Counted from the first letter of the stretch, positions 1 to 7,658 are shown. The stretch is DNA of 10,903 nucleotides from Verrucomicrobiales bacterium (GCA_023253575.1 JALRGB010000606.1:1-10903), one strand, 5' to 3'. Translations and numbers: made by a program. Notes: a model not told the origin generated them from the sequence alone.

Positions 1-805
1 GCCAACCAGGAACGACGGATGTAGCGAAGTCGAACGACACGATGGTGTGCACCGAGAGCACCAGCGGGGTCGAGAGAGCGGCCAGCAACAAGTACGCCAT
101 TTCGTAGTGGTTCCACTGGCGGTTGCCGCCGCGCCATCCCAGCGCGAACAAACCATAGAGAGCTTTCTTAATGCCAGGTTTGCAACGGTCGCGGATGGTC
201 CCCAAGTCTGGAATAAGTCCGAGGTACCAGAAAAGCACCGACACCGTGAAGTAGGTGGAGACGGCGAACACGTCCCAAAGCAATGGTGATTTAAAGTTCT
301 GCCAGATGGCATTGCTGTTCGGAATCGGCGCGAGGAACCACGCCATCCAGACGCGGCCGACGTGCAACGCCGGATACAAACCGGCGCACATCACCGCGAA
401 AATCGTCATCGCTTCCGCCGCGCGTGCCACCGACGTCCGCCACCGCTGACGCGTTAAGAAAAGAATCGCCGAAATCAAGGTGCCCGCATGGCCAATGCCG
501 ATCCAGAACACGAAGTTCGTGATGTCCCAGCCCCAAGCGACCGGATGGTTCTGGCCCCAGACTCCGACGCCCGTAGCAATCAGATAGGCGAACAGATACG
601 CCATGATCGAAAACAACAGCACCGATGGAATGAACAGCATCCACCACAGTTTGGGCTGAGGCTTTTCGATGATACCGCAAATACGCTCCGTGATCCAAGA
701 GTAGGAGCGATTGTGAAGAACGAGCGGTTCACGCAGCAACACCTGAGCCGGCGAACTAGGTCCGTCGAGCGGTGGATGCGTTTCCTCGTGATGAGTGGCG
801 GCCAT
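1..805 (-). CDS. actC: ActC, NrfD-like quinol-oxidising membrane subunit of alternative complex III (3' end cut off)
   Basis: Reverse-strand reading from the ATG at 805 stays open to the window edge, giving 268 residues of a protein that is normally about 460-490 long, so the C-terminal part is missing. The N-terminus is a soluble, His-rich stretch (MAATHHEETHPP). At least five hydrophobic helices follow, at about 54-80, 95-117, 131-158, 176-199 and 235-257. This is the NrfD/PsrC pattern. The motif GIGHAGTLISAILFL (103-117) is typical of ActC. In ACIII structures a His and two Asp residues form the quinol site; His148, Asp178 and Asp259 here have matching spacing, which is my inference. ActC oxidises quinol in the cytoplasmic membrane and passes electrons to the ActB iron-sulfur chain. 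It lies 39 bp after actB on the same strand, as in known act operons. No Shine-Dalgarno is visible before the ATG, but this start gives the expected short soluble N-terminus. Confidence 0.96.
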   Translation of the reverse strand, partial: MAATHHEETHPPLDGPSSPAQVLLREPLVLHNRSYSWITERICGIIEKPQPKLWWMLFIPSVLLFSIMAYLFAYLIATGVGVWGQNHPVAWGWDITNFVFWIGIGHAGTLISAILFLTRQRWRTSVARAAEAMTIFAVMCAGLYPALHVGRVWMAWFLAPIPNSNAIWQNFKSPLLWDVFAVSTYFTVSVLFWYLGLIPDLGTIRDRCKPGIKKALYGLFALGWRGGNRQWNHYEMAYLLLAALSTPLVLSVHTIVSFDFATSVVPGW

Positions 806-844
806 GATGCGTAGTCTGAAAAGTGAGGTGAAATCGATCGGGGC

Positions 845-3800
845 TTACATATGCGCGGAGGCCTGGCCGACCTTGCGCTTTTCAATCGGACTGGCCGCGA
901 GCAGGGCCGGATTCGGGTTTTTGATGCGGGCGAGGTAGCTCGTCCGCGGACGGGCGCCAATATACCGCAACGTCTGGTAATTGCGCGGATGGGGATCCAC
1001 TCCGTGCTCATCGCCGACAATGTCCTTGTTGCCGCGCAGCTTCGACACTGCGGAATTGTTGTCGCGCAGATTACCAAAGACAATGGCGTCCGACGGGCAA
1101 GCGAGTTGACAGGCGGTCTTGACCGTGTCCGTCGGGATACGGAGGTCTTCGGCCGTCACGGTGAGGTTCTCATCACTGACCCCAGCCGCCGCCGCCTGAC
1201 GGCGCGTCGTCTTCTTCTGGTCAATCTTGGCCGCCTCAATCCGCTGAATGCAGTAGGTGCATTTTTCGATCACCCCGCGCATGCGGACCGTGACGTTCGG
1301 ATTCCTCTGCAGGCGCAGGCTGGCGTCCTCCTTGAGTTCGCCGAGCGGCCCAAGATACAAATTGTTCGGATGGAGGTCGAGCAACGACCCTTCGCGCTCG
1401 GTATTGGCGCGTTTGTTGTAATCGAAATAATTGAAACGACGCGCTTTCCACGGGCAGTTATTCGCGCAATAGCGAGTGCCGATGCAGCGGTTGTAGACCA
1501 TGAGATTCAGGCCGTCTTCGCTGTGAACGGTGGCATTGACGGGACAGACGGTTTCGCACGGGGCGGCTTCGCAATGCTGGCACGCCACAGGTTGCACCAC
1601 CATTTCCGGATCGTCCAACTCCCGGGCAGGCTCGGCGCTACCGTGGCCTCCGGCATGGTCGCTGTTTTCGTCGGCTCCGCCGGCGACGGCGCCGGACGTT
1701 TCCGCATACTCCCATTCCTTGCCTTCGGTGGCTTTACCGCCTTCGACATCGACAGCGAAGTAACGGTCCATGCGGATCCAGTTCATGTCGCGGCCGATGA
1801 TGACCTGGCGTTTGCCGACGGTCGGAATGTTATTTTCCGACTGACAAGCGAGTGAGCAGCTGTGGCAGCCGATGCAGGCATTGAGGTCGATGACCATGCC
1901 CCACTGGTGCTGTTTGTCCCAGAGGTGCGGGGTGGTTCCGAACAATCCACCGGTAGCACCAATCTGTCCCTGACGGCCTTCTTGTTTGTAGAAAGTGTAA
2001 TCGGGCGGGATGTGGCTATCCATGCCTTCGGTCGTGGCGAAGGCTGGCGTTTCGGCAAATCTTTCAGCGGTGCCCTCACGGATGAGTTCACGGCCGTACA
2101 TGGTGTGGTGCTCTTGGGTGGTCGCGAGCGGCACTTTGGTGCCGGGGACGGTGACCTTGGCGCCGGCGAGCCAGTAGGTAGAGGCGGTAGCACGAAGCGG
2201 GTAGACGTTGACGCCTGTCCCCTCGCCCACCCGACCCGGACCAGCGGCGCCCTTACCGGCCTGTCCATAGCCAAGGGCAATAGTGATCGCATGATCGGCA
2301 TGGCCTGGTGAGACGATGACCGGTACGGTCACGGACTGACCACCCACTTCGATCACGAGCGTATCGGCTTCATCCCGAAGGTATTTGTCGAGACCGAGCT
2401 CCGTGGCGGTCCGCACGCTCAGCAGGGCCGCGTTATCCCACGTCACCTTGGAGATGCTGTCGGGCATTTCCTGCAACCACGCATTGTTGATGTAGCGACC
2501 GTCCCAGAGTTTGGAATCTGGAACCAGAGTCACTTCAAAGGCGTCTTTCGTCGGGGCCGCCGTGTCCTGAAAACCGCCGGCCAAAGTGGCGACGCTCGCG
2601 GGTTTCAAAGCGCCGGTAAAGGCTGGCCAACGGGTCCCGGCCAGCAAACCATCGCGCAAAGCCAGACTCCACGCCACTTCTACCTCGCCTGTAGCCAAAG
2701 CCGCAAAAGTCTCGCGGACCGCCAGATAACCAGGGTCCTTCGATTCTTCAGGCACCGCGCCATTCATCGGGGCCGCCGGCGCCACGGGCTCGACCTTCAC
2801 CGCGAGTGGAGTATCACTGGCCAGCAAAGAAAGAAACTCCAGGTCCGAAACCCCACCCAACAAGGGCATGATCATCGGCTGCACAATCGAATAGACGCCG
2901 CTCATCGAACGCACGTCACCCCACTGCTCAAGATAATGGGTTCCAGGCACCGACCACGTGGCTGCGCGCGCGGTGGCCGTGCGGTCACGGAAACCGACGT
3001 GAACCACTGTCTTGATTGATTTTTGCAGATCCGCCCATTTAAGCGACGCCGGAGCATCGTAACACGGATCCGCCGCGGACACGATGGCCAGAGTGGTCAC
3101 GCTCCCGGCTTGCACTGCCTGAGCGAGTTCCTCCAACGTGCCGGCCGGAGCGGCCTCCTGCTGCTGCAACTCAAGGGCCGGCACCGACTGGCCTGCGGCT
3201 ACCTGATACGCGCCCAGCGCCGCATTGATCGCGGCTACTAACGCATGAACCGCCGCCGGCTGCTGCGGACCCGCCAATACCATGGCCCGCCCGCCTTTGC
3301 TGGCCACCAAATCCGCCGCCGTCTCAGCGACAAAGGCATCGTAGTCAGCCCGTGGCTTATAGGATCCTTCCAGCTTGACCCCGGCCGCCGCCGCCGTCAG
3401 CGACGCATCACCCGTCGCCACCGCCACCGCCCGAGCCAGCGCCACCGTCACTTTCATCATCTGACTCGCATGCACACGCAGACGATGGTCCGCCATGCCC
3501 CCAGTCAGTGAATAACGGCTTTCGAAAACGTACAGCCGGTTCATCGAATCGCCCGGCTTCATCGCCCGACGTCCATTCATGAAACGCGAAACCGTGCCGG
3601 CCTTGGGCCGGTGCAAATCAAGGAAATCACAGTCCAGCGAGACAATCTTCTCGCAGACACTGAAATGAGGGACCTGCACCACGCCGGCTCCAAACACTTG
3701 CTCGGTCGCCACCCGCGCCCCGTCAAAATCAAGCGCCTCATACCGGAAGACCCGCGCTTTCGGGAACTTCGCCGTCACCCGAGCCAACAACCGCTGGCGA

Positions 3801-4405
3801 GTGGGCGAGGGCACCGCATCCACCAACAAGGCCAATCCCTGACCCGCCCCGGCTGTCAGTTCCGCCTTATGCGCGTCCAAAAACGCCAGAAATTCATCAC
3901 GCGTCGATTTCTTTCCACCCTGCTTGAAATCACGCGCCCGGTCAGGGTCATACAAATCAAGCACCGAAGCTTGGGTGAACCCGTCGACCGAACCATTGCT
4001 TTCCGGATGCAGACGGTTGCCCTGCACATGCGTCGGCCGACCTTCAAAAGTCGTCACCACCAGCGGCGTACAACCGCCAGCCTTCGGCATCACGGTGGCA
4101 TAATAAAGCGCCTTTCCAGGAATGACCCACTCAACATTCTTCGAATACGGAAGAATACGCGACTCGGGGCGGCGGCAAGAAGCCAGACCGAACCCAGCCA
4201 TGGAGGTGGCCGCCCCCATCAACTTCATGAAATCGCGGCGCGACTGCCCAGCGTCCGCTTCGTCGGCCATCATGGCCGCCCCTTGCGGGAATTCACGGGC
4301 GACCCACTCCCGGAATTCGGGCGTGTCGTCCAATTCGCCAAGACTCCGGAAATACTTCCGGCTCTTCGGCTGCTCGGCGGGATGCTCCCAAATGCGTTTG
4401 CTCAT
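845..4405 (-). CDS. actB: ActB, molybdopterin-oxidoreductase-like and iron-sulfur subunit of alternative complex III
   Basis: This 1186-residue protein joins two parts, as known ActB does. Residues 1-55 are a soluble extension ahead of a twin-arginine signal (RRDFMKLMGAA, 56-66), the 'extended Tat' arrangement of this family. The signal ends in a possible lipobox, LASC (74-77), so lipidation at Cys77 is possible. Residues about 90-800 resemble a molybdopterin oxidoreductase; in characterised ActB this domain carries no Mo cofactor. Residues about 835-1115 form a four-cluster ferredoxin domain. Its cysteine groups are 844/847/850/854, 942/945/950/954, 974/980/984 and 1049/1052/1099/1103. In the third group Thr977 replaces the usual Cys, as expected for three [4Fe-4S] plus one [3Fe-4S]. 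The domain relays electrons from ActC toward ActA in the periplasm. An Asp/Gly/His-rich insert lies at about 885-935. The gene is 72 bp after actA. No Shine-Dalgarno is visible. Confidence 0.97.
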   Translation of the reverse strand: MSKRIWEHPAEQPKSRKYFRSLGELDDTPEFREWVAREFPQGAAMMADEADAGQSRRDFMKLMGAATSMAGFGLASCRRPESRILPYSKNVEWVIPGKALYYATVMPKAGGCTPLVVTTFEGRPTHVQGNRLHPESNGSVDGFTQASVLDLYDPDRARDFKQGGKKSTRDEFLAFLDAHKAELTAGAGQGLALLVDAVPSPTRQRLLARVTAKFPKARVFRYEALDFDGARVATEQVFGAGVVQVPHFSVCEKIVSLDCDFLDLHRPKAGTVSRFMNGRRAMKPGDSMNRLYVFESRYSLTGGMADHRLRVHASQMMKVTVALARAVAVATGDASLTAAAAGVKLEGSYKPRADYDAFVAETAADLVASKGGRAMVLAGPQQPAAVHALVAAINAALGAYQVAAGQSVPALELQQQEAAPAGTLEELAQAVQAGSVTTLAIVSAADPCYDAPASLKWADLQKSIKTVVHVGFRDRTATARAATWSVPGTHYLEQWGDVRSMSGVYSIVQPMIMPLLGGVSDLEFLSLLASDTPLAVKVEPVAPAAPMNGAVPEESKDPGYLAVRETFAALATGEVEVAWSLALRDGLLAGTRWPAFTGALKPASVATLAGGFQDTAAPTKDAFEVTLVPDSKLWDGRYINNAWLQEMPDSISKVTWDNAALLSVRTATELGLDKYLRDEADTLVIEVGGQSVTVPVIVSPGHADHAITIALGYGQAGKGAAGPGRVGEGTGVNVYPLRATASTYWLAGAKVTVPGTKVPLATTQEHHTMYGRELIREGTAERFAETPAFATTEGMDSHIPPDYTFYKQEGRQGQIGATGGLFGTTPHLWDKQHQWGMVIDLNACIGCHSCSLACQSENNIPTVGKRQVIIGRDMNWIRMDRYFAVDVEGGKATEGKEWEYAETSGAVAGGADENSDHAGGHGSAEPARELDDPEMVVQPVACQHCEAAPCETVCPVNATVHSEDGLNLMVYNRCIGTRYCANNCPWKARRFNYFDYNKRANTEREGSLLDLHPNNLYLGPLGELKEDASLRLQRNPNVTVRMRGVIEKCTYCIQRIEAAKIDQKKTTRRQAAAAGVSDENLTVTAEDLRIPTDTVKTACQLACPSDAIVFGNLRDNNSAVSKLRGNKDIVGDEHGVDPHPRNYQTLRYIGARPRTSYLARIKNPNPALLAASPIEKRKVGQASAHM

Positions 4406-4477
4406 CTAGTGGACGAAAGTATGAAGTGAAAATTGAAGGTCGAAAACCAGCAGAGCCGCAGCCCCGCTCAAGTGAAA

Positions 4478-5128
4478 TTATCGATGGCAGGCGCCGCAGG
4501 ACTCAGGGGGGTGAATATTCCAAGCCTTTTTGAGACGCTCTCCCAGTGCTTGACGGTCAACATTCTCCGGCTTCCAGCCGAGATTTGTCACCTGATCGAG
4601 CGGCCGCAACTTCTGCTCCGGGGCCCGATGGCAGTCAAGACACCAGCTCATCGACATCGGCTGGTCATGGCTGACTTTAGTCATCTCATCAACCCGGCCG
4701 TGACAGTCAACACACGAAACACCGCGGTTCACATGCACAGAGTGGTCAAAATACGCGTAATCCGGGACTTGGTGCACTTTCACCCACGGAATAGCCTCAC
4801 CCGTTTCCATGCTCTCCACCACCTTGGCCAAATTCGGACTGTCCTTCTTCACATGCTGGTGACAGTTCCAACACGTCTGGGTAGCCGGGACGTTGGCATG
4901 GCCCGACTCTTCCACAAAACTATGACAATAGCGGCAGTCCATCCCGAGCTGACCCGCATGGATCCGGTGACTGAACGCCACCGGCTGGCTCGGCGTATAC
5001 CCCACACGCGTGTACTTCGGCGTGAAATAATACGTCACTCCAGCCGTCACCATGCCCCCGATCGTGAGTACCCCCACGATCACCCACAGCGGTAGCATGT
5101 TGCTCCAACGAGGAAAAAAGTTAGCCAT
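4478..5128 (-). CDS. actA: ActA, membrane-anchored pentaheme cytochrome c subunit of alternative complex III
   Basis: The protein has 216 residues with one N-terminal membrane helix (about 12-35), which also serves as export signal and anchor. The periplasmic domain has five CxxCH c-heme sites: CRYCH (65-69), CWNCH (86-90), CVDCH (139-143), CLDCH (163-167) and CGACH (211-215, just before the C-terminus). Five hemes in about 220 residues, followed by actB and actC, is diagnostic of ACIII ActA rather than a generic NapC/NirT cytochrome. Its role is to carry electrons from the ActB clusters toward the mono-heme subunit or a soluble cytochrome and then an oxidase. It is the first gene of the visible operon, with a 294-bp gap upstream that holds a CRP-like palindrome. 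The ATG at 5128 gives a short charged tail before the helix. The sequence before it is pyrimidine-rich without a clear ribosome site. Confidence 0.97.
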   Translation of the reverse strand: MANFFPRWSNMLPLWVIVGVLTIGGMVTAGVTYYFTPKYTRVGYTPSQPVAFSHRIHAGQLGMDCRYCHSFVEESGHANVPATQTCWNCHQHVKKDSPNLAKVVESMETGEAIPWVKVHQVPDYAYFDHSVHVNRGVSCVDCHGRVDEMTKVSHDQPMSMSWCLDCHRAPEQKLRPLDQVTNLGWKPENVDRQALGERLKKAWNIHPPESCGACHR

Positions 5129-5180
5129 ATGACAGGAAAAACAGGTCCAGAGTCAGCGGTCACCGACACGAGGTAGGACT

Positions 5181-5198
5181 TTGTGAAATTTTTCACAA
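5181..5198 (-). promoter_or_regulatory. CRP/FNR-family type operator upstream of actA
   Basis: TTGTGAAATTTTTCACAA is a perfect inverted repeat with 8-bp arms around TT. It contains TGTGA-N6-TCACA, the half-sites and spacing of the classical CRP consensus. Its centre is about 61 bp upstream of the actA ATG, and the only gene downstream of it is actA, because the next gene upstream points the same way and ends at 5423. A cAMP- or redox-sensing CRP/FNR-family regulator of the ACIII operon is the simplest reading. I could not place a convincing -10/-35 pair, so activation versus repression is undecided. Confidence 0.55.
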
Positions 5199-5327
5199 GC
5201 CCACAAGTGATATTTTTGGTTTGAGGAAATTCGATGCTCTGCGCGCATGGATAAGCCAAACTTCTGCCACATGGCCCCGGTGCTGGCTGTATCGCCTTCC
5301 ATCGTTAAGGCCACTGTTGCAAAATTA

Positions 5328-5383
5328 CCTGACCCCGGCAAGGGAAAATCGTGTGCAGGGCAGGGTCAGGGGCCTGTTTTTTT
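5328..5383. terminator. Inverted repeat with adjacent T-tract between the phosphodiesterase gene and actA
   Basis: CCTGACCC at 5328-5335 pairs with GGGTCAGG at 5363-5370, an 8-bp stem with a 27-nt loop. On the plus strand a run of seven T follows shortly after (5377-5383), but no plus-strand gene ends here. On the minus strand the stem lies 53 bp after the stop of the phosphodiesterase gene and is followed by TAATTTTG, a weak U-tract. It may end that minus-strand transcript before the actA promoter. The large loop and weak tail make this a low-confidence call. Confidence 0.3.
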
Positions 5384-5422
5384 CTTTTGGGCCGGGATGG
5401 ACGCGGGTGGGGTGGCGGCAGT

Positions 5423-6247
5423 TCATGGTTTCTCGGTGGACGCCTGCTGGAGGAAGGCATTGAGGCCTTGGAGGTTATCTGTGTTGATGAGGTCGACGCC
5501 AGCCGTGTACAGTTCTTTCCAAGCGAACGGCTGATCGGGCACGCCCCAGAAGCGCAATCGCCGTCCTTGCTGATGAGCGACAGCCACCCAGCGGCGGAGA
5601 GCCGCTCGATCGGTCTCGGGCAGGACTCCGTCTTCGAACCACGAAAACGTCGGCGTCCAGCTCTGACTGACCAGCGGCATGAGGTGAACACTGGGGGGCG
5701 GCACGGCCGTTAAGTCGTCCAGTCGCCCGTCGATCGCGCACCACCGACTTGTTTCGGCGGCGACGGTAGCCGTCGGACGGTTGCCAGAAAGAATGACGGT
5801 GACAGCTCCCGGCATGGTTTCGGTGGCAGAAAAGCGCGTCAGAAAGGAGGCGTGAGTGGCCAGTTGGGTGCGCAGCACACGATACGCCGCCTCGGCTTCC
5901 GATTTCACATCGATGAGCAGAGTGAACGTGGGGCCGTCTGGGTGCACCCGGCCACCATGCCGCTGGACCCGCTCGCGCAACGGCTCCCAATATAACTTTT
6001 CCAGCGTCCGCCCGGGCGTCGCTTGCTCAAGATCATGGGCCACCAGCAGCTCGCCCCCCACCAGCCATATATCGGCCTCGACCGAACAAAACCCCTGATC
6101 CAACGCATCCAGCAGCGGACGAGGGTGCTCGTAATCGTTGTGAGCATGCGCCCGCTCCCAAACAGGCGCCATCTGGCCGGAAACGGACCCGCCAACCGCC
6201 AAAAGCAGAGCGGCCAGAACACACGAAGACACAACATTCCAGGTCAT
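5423..6247 (-). CDS. Secreted PLC-like / glycerophosphodiester phosphodiesterase-like protein (AIM6-like)
   Basis: From the ATG at 6247 the product is 274 residues and starts with a signal peptide (MTWNVVSSCVLAALLLAVGG, cut near SVSGQ). The mature protein opens with HAHNDY (34-39), then VEADIW (56-61, with Glu57 and Asp59) and AHD (70-72). This is the His...ExD...His layout of the PLC-like TIM-barrel phosphodiesterases, and is closest to the AIM6-like branch that begins H-x-HNDY. Near the C-terminus a DLINTDN segment matches the usual last barrel strand. The likely activity is metal-dependent cleavage of a phosphodiester in the periplasm or outside; the substrate is unknown. An upstream in-frame start at 6385 is possible, but its extra 46 residues run through the repeat cluster at 6333-6418 and would bury the signal peptide, so I prefer 6247. 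GGGGG lies directly against this ATG, too close for a normal ribosome site. Confidence 0.78.
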   Translation of the reverse strand: MTWNVVSSCVLAALLLAVGGSVSGQMAPVWERAHAHNDYEHPRPLLDALDQGFCSVEADIWLVGGELLVAHDLEQATPGRTLEKLYWEPLRERVQRHGGRVHPDGPTFTLLIDVKSEAEAAYRVLRTQLATHASFLTRFSATETMPGAVTVILSGNRPTATVAAETSRWCAIDGRLDDLTAVPPPSVHLMPLVSQSWTPTFSWFEDGVLPETDRAALRRWVAVAHQQGRRLRFWGVPDQPFAWKELYTAGVDLINTDNLQGLNAFLQQASTEKP

Positions 6248-6332
6248 CCCCCATCGTGAACCATTCTGGATCGCCAACAACACGAACCTGCTCACCACCG
6301 TCTGGGAAACACCACCGAACGAGAGCGTCCAA

Positions 6333-6418
6333 CAATTCTCAATCAAAGACACCCACTCAATTCTCAACCGCAGACACCCACACATTTCTCCGTCAGAACG
6401 ACCAGAAAAGTGGGTGTC
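6333..6418. repeat. REP-like repeat cluster A (GACACCCAC units)
   Basis: Two 24-bp direct copies lie at 6333-6356 and 6358-6381. Each reads CAATTCTCAA, four variable bases, then AGACACCCAC, and they match at 20 or more of 24 positions. The second GACACCCAC (6373-6381) is inverted-paired with GTGGGTGTC at 6410-6418 across 28 nt. The cluster sits between the start of the phosphodiesterase gene and the 3' end of the Fic gene. The same core words recur at 7676-7721 and 9096-9143. The rest of this 261-bp gap (6419-6508) shows nothing I can name. Confidence 0.8.
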
Positions 6419-6508
6419 TCAGCTTTTCAACGCCCATCAGAAGGAAGCTTGGTTAGCAGGAAAGGCACACATTCGCCATCCTGACGTGATTCCACCGGCA
6501 ACGCCTAC

Positions 6509-7582
6509 TCAGCCACCGAGGATCGAGACCAGTGGCTCGTTGATATAAAAGTTCGTGCGTCCCAACTTCGTCTTCCTGACGAGACCGGATTTTTCCAACT
6601 CCCCCAGATATCGCACCGCCGTAGGCCGGGACACATCAAGGTCTCGTTCGATGAATTCGATTTTCGTGTAGGGATGGCGAAAGAGATTGTTCAACAAATC
6701 CTGACTATACAGCTTGGGCAAATCCCGGCGCAGGCGCTGTTTTGTCTCGTGCATCAGATCCCGGATGCCGCGAACTTTTGCGAGCGTTTCGATAGAAGTT
6801 TCCTCGACTGCGCGGAGCATGTAGAGCACCCAGCCTTCCCATGCGGAAGATTCTCGCACACCTTGGAGACCCCTGTAGTAATCCACTTTGTGCCGGACAA
6901 TATAGCGGCTGAGGTAGAGAACAGGCAAATCAAGTAAACCGTGCAGCACAAGGTGGAGAAGATTCAAGATACGACCGGTGCGCCCGTTGCCATCGTAAAA
7001 CGGGTGAATGCTCTCAAACTGGTAGTGCAGCACCGCCATGCGCACCAGCGGATCAATGCCGCTCGGTTCATTGCGGTGAAAATGCTCCAGAAAATTGCCC
7101 ATCAGTCGCTCAATCTCCGCCGGATCTTGAGGCGGTTGATAGACAACCTCACCGGTCTGTTGATTCTTCAGAACTGTTCCCGGCAGTTTTCTAAGACCTG
7201 CCCGGTTTTCTTCCAATGCGGCTTGGATGGACAGGACATCATCAAGACGAAGGAATTGCTGCTGCCGCACCCTTTCAAATCCGGTTTTCAACGCAGCGAC
7301 ATAGTTGTGAACTTCTTTGGCGGCGGCGTTTGGGAATTGGCCGGAGGCTGAATCGCCTTGGTAGAGCTCGTCGTCGCTCGTGATGATATTCTCGATAGCG
7401 GATGAATCTTTCGCTTCCTGAAGCGCCAGCGTGTCGATCAGGATCAGCTCGTTGGGGATCGTTCCGGCAGCGCCTTTCAACTCGCCCAACGCCCGATGGG
7501 CACGTGCCATTTGGCGCAATACGGCCTGCGTCTCCAATACGATGGAGTCGCTTACCGGTAAAAATGAGAGGGAGGAGTCCAT
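6509..7582 (-). CDS. Fic-domain AMP-transferase with N-terminal inhibitory helix and C-terminal winged helix
   Basis: The 357-residue product has the full Fic active-site motif HPFYDGNGRTGR at 193-204; His193 is the catalytic base and Asp/Asn/Arg bind the nucleotide. The flap that docks the target is near GEVVYQPP (144-151). In the N-terminal Fic_N region, SSAIEN at 60-65 fits the inhibitory helix pattern (S/T)xxxE(G/N), so this is a class II, self-contained enzyme in which Glu64 blocks ATP gamma-phosphate placement. Residues about 303-357 form a winged helix (DVSRPTAVRYLGELEKSGLV), implying DNA binding or dimer contacts. The length and domain order match SoFic-type proteins. The expected reaction is AMPylation of itself or a target protein in the cytoplasm; the target is unknown. 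No FicA-like antitoxin gene is adjacent. The gene reads as less GC-rich than its neighbours and is bounded by repeat clusters, suggesting acquisition. No Shine-Dalgarno is visible before the ATG. Confidence 0.96.
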   Translation of the reverse strand: MDSSLSFLPVSDSIVLETQAVLRQMARAHRALGELKGAAGTIPNELILIDTLALQEAKDSSAIENIITSDDELYQGDSASGQFPNAAAKEVHNYVAALKTGFERVRQQQFLRLDDVLSIQAALEENRAGLRKLPGTVLKNQQTGEVVYQPPQDPAEIERLMGNFLEHFHRNEPSGIDPLVRMAVLHYQFESIHPFYDGNGRTGRILNLLHLVLHGLLDLPVLYLSRYIVRHKVDYYRGLQGVRESSAWEGWVLYMLRAVEETSIETLAKVRGIRDLMHETKQRLRRDLPKLYSQDLLNNLFRHPYTKIEFIERDLDVSRPTAVRYLGELEKSGLVRKTKLGRTNFYINEPLVSILGG

Positions 7583-7603
7583 ATAGAAAGAACCAGAAAC
7601 GAA

Positions 7604-7653
7604 TCTTTACACGTTTCTGCGTAATGTAAAGAAAATGAGGCTTTTCTTTACAT
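7604..7653 (-). promoter_or_regulatory. Three-box TGTAAAGA operator/promoter region of the Fic gene
   Basis: TCTTTACA occurs at 7604-7611, its complement TGTAAAGA at 7625-7632, and TCTTTACA again at 7645-7652. The centres are 21 and 20 bp apart, about two helical turns each. The two outer-upstream boxes belong to a perfect 12-bp inverted repeat, ATGTAAAGAAAA (7624-7635) and TTTTCTTTACAT (7642-7653), with a 6-bp spacer. The array lies 22-71 bp upstream of the Fic ATG. On the minus strand TTTACA and TAAAGA could act as -35 and -10, though their 15-bp spacing is short. A regulator bound here would cover the Fic promoter; the Fic winged helix itself is an obvious candidate, by inference. Confidence 0.5.
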
Positions 7654-7658
7654 GTTTA

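Noticed and set aside
291..698. A minus-strand open frame of 135 codons inside actC
   Set aside because: It is an out-of-frame shadow; the correct frame gives an unbroken NrfD-like membrane protein from 805.
851..1855. A 334-codon plus-strand open frame opposite actB
   Set aside because: It is antisense to the cysteine-rich region of ActB, has no recognisable domain, and is explained by the high GC and codon bias of the real gene. The same applies to 3611-4429 and 9832-10746.
5221..5534. Short plus-strand open frames upstream of actA and over the end of the phosphodiesterase gene
   Set aside because: No conserved motif, no ribosome site, and overlap with a well-supported gene on the other strand.
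6248..6385. N-terminal extension of the phosphodiesterase to an ATG at 6385
   Set aside because: The extra residues are encoded largely by repeat cluster A and would move the signal peptide to the interior.
6333..6418. CRISPR-like array
   Set aside because: Only two direct units without spacer-length intervals, and no cas gene; the related copies elsewhere are inverted pairs.
6509..7582. Fic toxin-antitoxin module
   Set aside because: No small antitoxin gene adjoins it; the inhibitory helix is within the same protein.
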